Assembly: GCA_050743265.1 (NCBI GenBank)
Contig: JBOGEN010000126.1
Coordinates: 1 to 17,218, forward strand
Length of the DNA: 17,218 nucleotides
DNA from: JBOGEN01 sp050743265
Lineage (GTDB): Bacteria; Actinomycetota; Actinomycetes; JBOGEN01
Reading direction: 5' to 3'
Position numbers and translations under genes: made by a program. Below the pieces are notes generated by a model. That model did no database searches. It had not been told where the DNA came from and saw nothing but the letters and a program-made list of their open reading frames with translations. Positions 8,335-14,581 of this stretch are shown here, piece by piece. Numbering within the stretch: position 1 is the stretch's first letter; each line of letters begins with the position of its first letter.

Positions 8335-8445
8335 CCGCGCCCCGGCTTCCGCGCCGTGGCGGCCGGCGCCGCCGCTGCCCTCCTGGCGGGGGTGATCGCC
8401 TCGTGCGGGGGGAGCGGTAGCGCTGCGGCCGGCGAGGGCGCCGTC
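8335..8445 (+). pseudogene. 5' relic of a sulfate-binding lipoprotein gene (signal peptide only)
   Basis: The frame encodes FRAVAAGAAAALLAGVIASC followed by GGSGSAAAGE, a lipoprotein signal peptide with the acylated Cys codon at 8404 and a Gly/Ser/Ala-rich linker. The mature solute-binding domain is missing; the frame runs instead into a CysA-type ATPase. The TTG at 8248 is the -35 box and cannot be the start. The only later in-frame candidate, GTG 8356, would lose the basic N-terminus. That this came from a sulfate-binding protein is inferred from the fused CysA and the usual sbp-cysT-cysW-cysA order. Confidence 0.55.
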
Positions 8446-8484
8446 ATGTCGGGGCGGATCTCGGGATCGACCGAGAGCCTGCCG

Positions 8485-8925
8485 CTGCTTCACGAGCTCC
8501 TCCGCCTCGTCCAGCTCGAGGGGTTCATCGACCGCTACCCGTCACAGCTCTCCGGCGGCCAGCGCCAGCGGATGGCCCTTGCCCGGGCACCGGCCGTGGA
8601 GCCGCGGGTGCTCCTGCTCGACGAGCCGTTCGGCGCGCTGGACGCCCGGGTCCGTACCGAGCTGCGGCAGTGGCTTCGGCGGCTGCACGAGAAGGTCCAC
8701 GTGACGACCGTCTTCGTCACGCACGACCAGGAGGAGGCGATGGACGTCGCCGACCAGATCGTCGTCATGAACGACGGCGGCATCGAGCAGGTCGGCCCGC
8801 CCACCGAGCTGTACCACCACCCGGCCACCGAGTTCGTCATGAGCTTCGTCGGCTCGGCCAACGGATCGGGCCGATGCTCGTCTGCCCGCACGACGTCGAG
8901 ATCAGGGAACGGCGCAGCCTCGTCG
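8485..8925 (+). pseudogene. cysA: Truncated and frameshifted sulfate ABC-transporter ATPase (CysA relic)
   Basis: From about 8494 the translation matches the second half of a CysA-type nucleotide-binding domain: LRLVQLEGF, ABC signature LSGGQRQRMALARA (from 8548), Walker B LLLDEPFGALD (Asp codon 8620), H-loop VTHDQEEAMD (His codon 8722) and ATEFVMSFVG. Walker A and the Q-loop, the first 110-120 residues, are missing, so the product could not bind ATP normally. After SFVGSAN the homology passes to another frame, which reads RIGPMLVCPHDVEIRE, as expected for the start of the CysA C-terminal domain. One lost base near 8862 explains this. Homology ends near 8925, about 100 residues short of a full CysA. 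Upstream it is joined to a lipoprotein signal peptide. Confidence 0.85.
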
Positions 8926-9106
8926 AACGAGCACCCCGTCGCGCCCGACGCCGCACCTCTCGCCGCGCACCATCAGACATCCCGAGCCGGCGACGGGACT
9001 AGCACAAGCCCGGTCTGCCGTGCCCCGCTCGGGCGGGGACCGGCCGGCGCGGTGGCTTCTGGTGCGCCGGTCAACCGTCCGGCCGGGGTGTGAGGGGGGT
9101 CAGGGT

Positions 9107-9445
9107 GTGCACGTGACGAGGAAGTCGGGCTACGCGCTGTGCGCCCTTCTGGAGCTGGCTGCCGTCGAGGGGCAGGAGCCCGTCGCTCCGCCGGCCGAGG
9201 TGGTCGCGCTGCGCCAGCAGATCCCGCTGTCCTTCCTGTCGGCCATCCTCGGTGGCCCGCGTGCCGCGGGACTCGTCGAGAGCCAGCGGGGTCCGAGAGG
9301 CGGGTACCGGCTCGCGCGTCCCGTCGCGACGATCTCGGTTGCCGACGTGATCCGGGCGGTCGAGGGCACCGCTGCCGGGTTTCGCGGCGCGGCACGGGTG
9401 CCCGCGGGACCTCGTGACACCGGCCGGACGCGCCTCAGCCGTTGA
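9107..9445 (+). CDS. Rrf2-family transcriptional regulator, C-terminally shortened
   Basis: The N-terminus and winged helix are typical of Rrf2: VTRKSGYALCALLELA, then PLSFLSAILGGPRAAGLVESQRG and PRGGYRLARPV, and the wing/dimer segment ISVADVIRAVEG. GTG 9107 (or GTG 9113) is chosen because a GAGGGGGG purine run lies about 8 bases upstream and it matches the family N-terminus. The 112-residue product is about 35-40 residues shorter than usual, ending in a low-similarity Arg/Gly-rich tail after VEGTAAGFRG. The single Cys lies in helix 1, so no Fe-S cluster triad is present. In many actinobacteria an Rrf2 gene sits beside the sulfate ABC operon, which fits the adjacent cysA relic. Whether the shortened protein dimerises and still works is open. 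Confidence 0.72.
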   Translation: MHVTRKSGYALCALLELAAVEGQEPVAPPAEVVALRQQIPLSFLSAILGGPRAAGLVESQRGPRGGYRLARPVATISVADVIRAVEGTAAGFRGAARVPAGPRDTGRTRLSR

Positions 9446-9474
9446 TGACGCCAATGTGTTGACGACACCAACGT
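9441..9474. repeat. Tandem imperfect 17-base repeat with internal dyads
   Basis: Two abutting 17-mers, 9441-9457 and 9458-9474, match at 14 of 17 positions. Each begins GTTGAYGAC and contains GTTG-N7-CAA, a small inverted repeat, so it could be a double protein-binding site. It overlaps the end of the Rrf2 frame. Confidence 0.5.
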
Positions 9475-9477
9475 CCT

Positions 9478-9508
9478 GCACGAGGGTCCTGTCCTGGGAC
9501 CCTCGTGC
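9478..9508 (+). terminator. Hairpin terminator after the Rrf2 gene
   Basis: A perfect 12-bp stem (9478-9489 with 9497-9508) and a 7-base loop separate the Rrf2 gene from the next operon. No T-tract is present. Confidence 0.72.
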
Positions 9509-9529
9509 TGGACGTGCCGGGTTCGGAAT

Positions 9530-9558
9530 CTGCCGGCCAGGGCAGGCTCGTGTAGGGT
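9530..9558 (+). promoter_or_regulatory. Candidate promoter of the formyl-hydrolase-like gene
   Basis: CTGCCG (9530-9535) and TAGGGT (9553-9558) are 17 bases apart, just downstream of a terminator, and would give a leader of about 23 bases that contains the GGAGGT ribosome site. The -35 box overlaps a CTGCC-N6-GGCAG dyad. Weak motif match. Confidence 0.35.
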
Positions 9559-9587
9559 CCTCGGCTCGCGCTCGCCCGGAGGTGATC

Positions 9588-10505
9588 ATGCTTCGCGTCG
9601 CGGTGATGGGTCAGGCCGCGTTCGGCGAGGCCGTCCTGCAGCGGCTGAAGGCCGACGGCGCCACCGTGGTCGGTGTGTCGGCCCCGGAGCCGTCCGAGGG
9701 CCGCGTCGACCCGCTGTGGACGGCAGGCGAGGCCGAGGGCATTCCGGTGGTCGCCACGGCCAGCCTCACGATGCCCGAGAGCCTGACGCGCTGGAAGGAG
9801 CTGGACGCCGACGTCTGCGCGATGGCGTTCGTCACGGACTTCCTGCCGTCCGAGGTCTTCGCCATCCCGCGACACGGGACGATCCAGTACCACCCCAGCC
9901 TGCTGCCCGCGCACCGCGGCCAGTCCGCGATGAACTGGGCGATCATCAACCGCGAGACCGAGACGGGCCTCACCGTGTTCTGGCCGGACGAGGGCATCGA
10001 CACCGGCCCGGTCCTGCTCCAGAGGAGCTGCCCGATCGGGCCCGAGGACACCGTGGGCAGCCTGTACTTCGACCACCTCTACCCCATGGGGGTGGACGCG
10101 GTCGCCGAGGCCGTGGCCCTGGTCGCCAGCGGAGACGCGCCGTCGGTCGCGCAGGACCACACCCGCGCCACGTACGAGCCCCCCTGCGGAGAGCGGCACG
10201 GGGAGATCCGGTGGTACGAGCCGGCGCCGTGGGTGTACGCCCGCATCCGGGGCTGTAACCCGCAGCCCGGCGCCTGGACCCGCTACGAGGACGGGAAGGT
10301 GCGGATCTACGACTCCCACCTCACCGGCGAGCAGTCCGCGGGCATGCCGGGCAAGGTCCTCGACATCGACGAGCAGGGCTTCTCCGTACGGCTCAACGGG
10401 GACGTGCTGCGCGTCCTCCGGGTGCGCCCCGACGGTGCGAGGAAGATGTCCGCGGGGGAGTGGTCCGCCCAGGTGAGCCTGACCCCGGGGTTCCGCTTCC
10501 GCTGA
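9588..10505 (+). CDS. Stand-alone 10-formyltetrahydrofolate hydrolase-like formyltransferase-fold protein
   Basis: The 305-residue protein has the formyltransferase fold: MLRVAVMGQAAFG at the N-terminus, YHPSLLPAHRG (101-111), FWPDEGIDTG (131-140) and an OB-like C-terminal domain from about 205. It resembles the N-terminal hydrolase domain of 10-formyl-THF dehydrogenase (ALDH1L1) more than Met-tRNA formyltransferase. H102 and D138 keep the 36-residue spacing of the FDH catalytic pair, and SAMNW, TVGSLYF and ATYEPP are FDH-like. The Asn of the formyltransferase N-x-H triad is replaced by Gln (Q100). No aldehyde-dehydrogenase domain follows. It may hydrolyse formyl-THF or move or remove a formyl group on a small molecule. 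ATG 9588 has GGAGGT 4 bases upstream. The convergent neighbours are sugar-catabolic genes; sharing their pathway is inference. Confidence 0.85.
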   Translation: MLRVAVMGQAAFGEAVLQRLKADGATVVGVSAPEPSEGRVDPLWTAGEAEGIPVVATASLTMPESLTRWKELDADVCAMAFVTDFLPSEVFAIPRHGTIQYHPSLLPAHRGQSAMNWAIINRETETGLTVFWPDEGIDTGPVLLQRSCPIGPEDTVGSLYFDHLYPMGVDAVAEAVALVASGDAPSVAQDHTRATYEPPCGERHGEIRWYEPAPWVYARIRGCNPQPGAWTRYEDGKVRIYDSHLTGEQSAGMPGKVLDIDEQGFSVRLNGDVLRVLRVRPDGARKMSAGEWSAQVSLTPGFRFR

Positions 10506-10526
10506 GCGCGTGCCGTGGTCAGCGGA
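10498..10526. terminator. Bidirectional hairpin containing both convergent stop codons
   Basis: An 8-bp perfect stem (10498-10505 with 10519-10526) and a 13-base loop. The left arm ends in the plus-strand TGA; the right arm starts with the minus-strand TGA of the oxidoreductase gene. It is well placed to end transcription from both sides. Confidence 0.5.
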
Positions 10527-11436
10527 CCGACTCGGCGAGCGTCGCGAGCTCCTCGACCGTCGCGGCCGGCATCGGGATGTCGAAGACGTCGGCGATGACC
10601 TGCGTCCAGCCGTGGACGAAGTACCGCCATCCGTCGACGACGGTCAGCTCACGCTCGGCACGCTGGGCCTCCGCCTGGTGCAGGAAGTCCAGCGCTCCGC
10701 GGTAGTTGAGCTCCCACACGGCCGCCTCCCGCGGGAAGGTCGTGGCGGGTTCGATCGGGCTGCCCGGACGGTCCTTGCCGAGCCCGGTCGCGTTGACGAC
10801 GAGCGAGCCCGGCGCCGCACCCGCGACGAGCGCGCCGGCGTCGCCCAGCGAGGTGACGTCGACGTAGCGGAACAGGTCGGCGTCCAGCCCCGTCCGCTCG
10901 TGGATTCCGCGCAGATGCGCGAGGCGGTCCGTCTCGACGTCGGCGACGGTGATCCGCGCGGGCCGGTCGCGGTGCTGCGCGAGGGAGGTGCTGATCGCCG
11001 TCCCGGCGCCACCGGCGCCGAGGCACACCACCTCGCCGCCCGTGCGCGCGAACCAGTCGTCGCCGAGGAACTCACGGAGTGCCAAGCCGGCGGTGAGCGG
11101 ATCCTTCGCGGCGCCTCGCAGGCGGCCGCCCCGCTTGGAGATCGAGGAGATCTCGCCGCACTGGGTGCTGGCGTCGTCGACCTCGTCGAAGAGGTCGAGC
11201 GCCGCCTCGTACACCCGGATCTTGTGGGTCGTCACGAGGGCGCCGAGGTACGCGTCGTCGCGCTTGATCTCCCCCACGAGCACCCGGTAGACCGCGTCGG
11301 CCGAGTCGAGAGCCACGTCGTGACCGCGCAGTCGCCGGGTGGGTAGCCCGAGGTGGTCCGCCCACCGCGGGAACACGGTCATGATCGAGGAGTGGGCGGT
11401 GTCCACGCCGACGAACCCCATCGCCGCCTCACCCAT
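10519..11436 (-). CDS. Shikimate-dehydrogenase-like (AroE superfamily) oxidoreductase
   Basis: The 305-residue protein has AroE architecture: a substrate domain with HSS (15-17), Lys K72 in TTHK and Asp D112 in GAAKDPLTAG (108-117), then a Rossmann domain with GAGGAG (140-145) for NAD(P). K72 and D112 correspond to the AroE catalytic Lys-Asp pair. The AroE GAVNT motif reads GEISS and NTD reads AKD, so shikimate itself is an unlikely substrate. Such AroE-like enzymes reduce or oxidise cyclic polyols or keto compounds. The gene is last in an apparent kinase-isomerase operon and overlaps the kinase end by 8 bases, consistent with translational coupling. ATG 11436 has GAGGAA upstream; ATG 11421, preceded by GAGGCGG, is an alternative start. 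Function within sugar breakdown is inferred from context. Confidence 0.82.
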   Translation of the reverse strand: MGEAAMGFVGVDTAHSSIMTVFPRWADHLGLPTRRLRGHDVALDSADAVYRVLVGEIKRDDAYLGALVTTHKIRVYEAALDLFDEVDDASTQCGEISSISKRGGRLRGAAKDPLTAGLALREFLGDDWFARTGGEVVCLGAGGAGTAISTSLAQHRDRPARITVADVETDRLAHLRGIHERTGLDADLFRYVDVTSLGDAGALVAGAAPGSLVVNATGLGKDRPGSPIEPATTFPREAAVWELNYRGALDFLHQAEAQRAERELTVVDGWRYFVHGWTQVIADVFDIPMPAATVEELATLAESVR

Positions 11437-12946
11437 CAGGTTCCTCGAGCGACCGACGGACGCCGCTGAACCACGGCGCCAGCGCGTCGTACGCCTGCGT
11501 GAACCAGCGGTGCCGCTCGGCGTACGCCGCGTGCCGCTCCTCGTCCGGCGCGAACTCTGCGGTCACCCGTGAGAGTTCGCGGCTGCGCGCGAAGTCGTCC
11601 ACCGAGCCGATGCCGACCCCGGCGGTGACGGCGGCGCCGAGACTGTTGCCCTCACCCGCCACGGTCCGGCGACGGACCACGCACCCCCACTGGTCGGCCA
11701 GGATCTGCAGCCACACGTCGCTCTCGGCACCGCCTCCGACGGCGTCCACGGACTCCACGACGACCCCCGTGGCGCGGAACGCCTCGATGCACGTCAGCAG
11801 GTTGAAGCCGACCCCCTCGAGCACCGCGCGGGTGAGCTCGGCGGGACCGTGGTGGCGGGACAGGCCCACGAAGGTCCCGCGGGCGTCGGGGTTCCAGTAC
11901 GGCGACCGCTCACCGAGCACGTACGGCAGGAAGTACAGCCCGTCCGCGGACGCGTCGACCTGGTACGAGGCCGTCACGAGGCGGGCGAAGCGACCCGCGT
12001 CCCGGCCGGGCTCGAGCACGTCGCTGACCCAGTCCAGCGAGCCGCCGCCGGCCTGCATCGTGGCGGTCGGCACGAAGTGCCCGGGCCGCACGTGGTCGAA
12101 GGTCATCGTCGCCATGCCCGGGTCGTAGAGCGGTGCGGTGGACGTGAGCGAGATCCAGGACGACGTACCCAGGTACGTGTACGGCCCGTGCTCCGGGCTG
12201 GTGACGCCGGCCCCGACGGCGGCCATCGGGCCGTCACCGCCACCCACCACGACGGCGGTTCCCGTGGCGAGCCCGCACTGCTCCGCGGCCTGCGCGGTCA
12301 CCGTCCCGGCCACGTGTGTCGACGGCACGATGTCCGGGAACAGCGCCGGGTCGAGCCCGGCAGCGTCCAGCACGGGAACCGACCAGGACCGCGTGTGCTG
12401 GTCGAACGCGTTCATGGCGGAGGCGTCACTCGGGTCGGTGACGAGCCGGCCGGTCAGCCGCCACCCGATGTAGTCCTTGGCTGCGCAGACGTGCCGGACC
12501 CTGGCGAAGACGCCGGGCTCGTTGTCGCGGACCCACATCGTCTTGGTCACCGTGTACGTCGGGTTCAGCCGGTGCCCGAGGATTCGGTACGCCTTCTCGA
12601 CGCCGACCGTCTGCGCCACGCGGTCGGCCTGCCGGCCGCTCCGGGTGTCGGCCCAGATGATCGCCGGCCGTACGGGGGCGAAGTCCGCGTCGAGCAGGAC
12701 GGCCCCCATCATCTGCCCGGAGAACGACACCGCCTGGACCGCGGACGGGGCTGTGCCCGTCCGTTCGAGGAGGCGCCGGGTGGCTGCGCACACCACGTCC
12801 CACCAGGCGTGCGGGTCCTGCTCGACGTGGCCGCCCGGGGCGTAGTGGGTGTCATAGGGCTCTGTGTACGACGCGACCATCGTGCCGTCGTCCTCGTGGA
12901 GCGACGCCTTGTCCCCCGTGGTGCCGAGGTCGTGGGCGAGGAGCAT
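11429..12946 (-). CDS. FGGY-family carbohydrate kinase (xylulokinase-like)
   Basis: The 505-residue protein shows the two-domain FGGY kinase pattern: phosphate-binding AHDLGTTGDKASL at the N-terminus, SFSGQMMGAVLLD (74-86), IIWADTRS (96-103), catalytic-base region GGGDGPMAAVGAG with D238, and the C-terminal adenosine-site segment with AVGGGAESDVWLQ. The family phosphorylates pentoses, ketoses or polyols with ATP. The closest pattern is xylulokinase, but GQMMG replaces the usual GQMHG at the sugar site, so the substrate should not be assumed to be xylulose. It starts 9 bases after the cupin isomerase stop with a weak AGGA overlapping that stop, and it overlaps the downstream oxidoreductase, so these three genes form one operon. 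A 3-epimerase nearby suggests a ketose substrate. Confidence 0.9.
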   Translation of the reverse strand: MLLAHDLGTTGDKASLHEDDGTMVASYTEPYDTHYAPGGHVEQDPHAWWDVVCAATRRLLERTGTAPSAVQAVSFSGQMMGAVLLDADFAPVRPAIIWADTRSGRQADRVAQTVGVEKAYRILGHRLNPTYTVTKTMWVRDNEPGVFARVRHVCAAKDYIGWRLTGRLVTDPSDASAMNAFDQHTRSWSVPVLDAAGLDPALFPDIVPSTHVAGTVTAQAAEQCGLATGTAVVVGGGDGPMAAVGAGVTSPEHGPYTYLGTSSWISLTSTAPLYDPGMATMTFDHVRPGHFVPTATMQAGGGSLDWVSDVLEPGRDAGRFARLVTASYQVDASADGLYFLPYVLGERSPYWNPDARGTFVGLSRHHGPAELTRAVLEGVGFNLLTCIEAFRATGVVVESVDAVGGGAESDVWLQILADQWGCVVRRRTVAGEGNSLGAAVTAGVGIGSVDDFARSRELSRVTAEFAPDEERHAAYAERHRWFTQAYDALAPWFSGVRRSLEEPDG

Positions 12947-12955
12947 GGAGGTGTC

Positions 12956-13531
12956 CTAGCCCTCGTAGTCGGCGAGCTCGAGCCCGTCGTGTGTGCGCAG
13001 GACTCGCCGGCCCATTCCGTGGTCCAGGACCCAGCCGTAGTCGTGGCCGGCGCAACCCGGGTAGACGGCGAGGAACTTGTACGGCTGGTCACCGGTGTTC
13101 ACCGAACGGTGCGCCCAGCCGGGCGGGACGTAGCCGATGACGCCCTCGGCCATGTCGACCCACTCCGTCCGCTCCCCGTCGAAGAGCAGCAGGCCGCCGA
13201 CGCCGGAGAGACCGAGGTACACCTCGCCCTGATGGTCGGTGTGCTGGTGCCCCTTGGTCATGAAGAACTCGCCGGCGCAGGTGCCCGGCACAATCGTGGT
13301 GATCGACTGCGCCACCTCGCCGTCCGCCTCGGGGACCGGAGAGGAGCTCACGGTGTAGACGACCCGGTCCTCGGCCGCGACATCAGACCGCCAGGCCGGT
13401 CCGTCGCGGAACAGCCCCTCGAGATCGGAGAGTCGTCTCACGAGTGTCGGACCCTCCGGCGCGATCGTGCCGGCGGTGACGTCCATGGTCAGCCGGTAAG
13501 GCCTGACCGGCGGGGTGGCGTATGTCGCCAT
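12956..13531 (-). CDS. Cupin-type phosphoglucose isomerase (archaeal-type GPI family)
   Basis: The 191-residue protein matches the cupin GPI family across its length. Metal ligands are H95, H97, E103 and H141 in KGHQHTDHQGEVY (93-105) and PPGWAHRSVN; the LSGVGGLLL turn and NTGDQPYKFLAVYP (145-158) followed by AGHDYG are diagnostic. Family members isomerise fructose-6-phosphate and glucose-6-phosphate with a bound divalent metal, although some bacterial relatives may act on other sugar phosphates. As first gene of an operon with a sugar kinase it may convert the phosphorylated ketose to an aldose phosphate. ATG 13531 has a strong GGAAGGAG site. A TGTC-ATGACA-like palindrome upstream, next to the GntR gene, suggests local repression. 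Confidence 0.9.
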   Translation of the reverse strand: MATYATPPVRPYRLTMDVTAGTIAPEGPTLVRRLSDLEGLFRDGPAWRSDVAAEDRVVYTVSSSPVPEADGEVAQSITTIVPGTCAGEFFMTKGHQHTDHQGEVYLGLSGVGGLLLFDGERTEWVDMAEGVIGYVPPGWAHRSVNTGDQPYKFLAVYPGCAGHDYGWVLDHGMGRRVLRTHDGLELADYEG

Positions 13532-13556
13532 GCCTCTCCTTCCAAAGGTGGCGTCC

Positions 13557-13566
13557 TGTCATGACA
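13557..13566. promoter_or_regulatory. Candidate GntR operator TGTCATGACA
   Basis: A perfect 10-base palindrome in the 70-base gap between the GntR gene and the cupin isomerase start, 26 bases before that ATG. HutC-subfamily GntR proteins bind short palindromes with GT and AC edges, so this is a reasonable site. Pattern only; no second copy was noticed in this window. Confidence 0.45.
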
Positions 13567-13601
13567 CGTAAGGCGTCGGACATGCGGATCACCCGACCCT
13601 G

Positions 13602-14426
13602 TCAGGACCCGTCGGTGACGACCATGAGCGGCTTGACGGAGCGCGTGGGCGCGGCCCGCTGCAGGTCCACCTCGAACCTGCTCCTGTCTCCGCGGTGGAA
13701 CGCCACGAAGCTCTCGACCGGACGGCCGTCCCGGTCGACGGCGACGCTGCGGAGCACCAGGAGCGGGTCACTGCGGCGCAGTCCCAGCAGCCGGGCCAGA
13801 CGGGCGCCGGCAAGCGCCGCCTCGACGAGCCGGCGACCGCGGACGAGGTGCACGCCGTAGCCCTGCTCGAGCATGCGGTACAGCGACTCATCGGTGAGGT
13901 CCTCGTTCTCGAGGCCGGGGGCCGCCCACCGGGGCACGTCCGTGACCACGAAGACCAGGGGATCGCCGTCGACGAAACGCAGCCTCTCGATATGCACGAC
14001 CGGGTCGCCGACGTCGATCCGCAGGGAGGCGGCCTGGTTGTCGTCGGCCGGAACGACACCGATCTTCGTCACCTCGGTGCGAAGCTCCAGGCCGCGGGCC
14101 GACACGTCCTCGTAGAGGCCCGTCAGGCTGGCGATGAGGCCCTCGGTTGCGGGGGCGGGAGCCACGAACGTGCCCCGGCCCTTCGACCGGGTGATGACAC
14201 CCTCGATCTCCAGCTCGCTGAGCGCCTGGCGTACGACCGTGCGGGACACGTCGTACGCCTCGCACAGGGCGTGGTCACCCGGAAGCCGGTCCCCGGGCTG
14301 GTAGCCCTTCTCCGCGATGTCGGCCATGACCAGCTGCTTGAGCTGGTGGTAGTAGGGCAGCGGTGAGGACCGGTCGATGCGACGGGCGCGCGTGGTCCGT
14401 GGCGCAGGTTGTCCTCCGGAGGCCAT
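13602..14426 (-). CDS. GntR-family (HutC subfamily) regulator with UTRA effector domain
   Basis: The 274-residue protein starts with a GntR winged helix (about 16-88): LPYYHQLKQLV, GYQPGDRLPGDHALCEAYDVSR and VVRQALSELEIEGVITRSKGRGTFV, followed by a UTRA ligand domain to the end, with LERALA-like contacts replaced by IERLRFVDGDPLVF. I chose ATG 14426 because GAGGAG lies 7 bases upstream and the helix follows directly. A longer frame to 14585 would add 53 low-complexity residues without family support. It lies inside the locus and most likely represses the transporter and catabolic genes until a sugar or sugar phosphate binds. A palindrome 36 bases downstream of its stop is a candidate operator. 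The ligand is unknown. Confidence 0.9.
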   Translation of the reverse strand: MASGGQPAPRTTRARRIDRSSPLPYYHQLKQLVMADIAEKGYQPGDRLPGDHALCEAYDVSRTVVRQALSELEIEGVITRSKGRGTFVAPAPATEGLIASLTGLYEDVSARGLELRTEVTKIGVVPADDNQAASLRIDVGDPVVHIERLRFVDGDPLVFVVTDVPRWAAPGLENEDLTDESLYRMLEQGYGVHLVRGRRLVEAALAGARLARLLGLRRSDPLLVLRSVAVDRDGRPVESFVAFHRGDRSRFEVDLQRAAPTRSVKPLMVVTDGS

Positions 14427-14581
14427 CTCTCGGCTCCTCTCGGTCAACCCGCCGTGCCGCGCCGGACCGCGTGCCTCCCGGGGGCTGGGTACGCCCGCGG
14501 GCTCGTACGCGAGGGAGCTTCGGCCCCCGGCCTCGTCGGGATCCGTCCCGCCGACGGGCTGCTCGACCTTCCTCGGGTCGC

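Noticed and set aside
8248..9093. A functional fusion of a lipoprotein and an ABC ATPase
   Set aside because: Walker A is missing, a lipoprotein signal would export a cytoplasmic ATPase, homology changes frame near 8862, and the TTG start overlaps the promoter.
11849..13564. Plus-strand open frame (571 codons) opposite the kinase and cupin isomerase genes
   Set aside because: It spans two well-supported minus-strand genes and shows no protein family pattern.
14470..14545. A terminator between the epimerase and GntR genes
   Set aside because: Only a GC-rich 8-bp pairing with a loop of more than 30 bases is seen, too weak to call in DNA this rich in GC.
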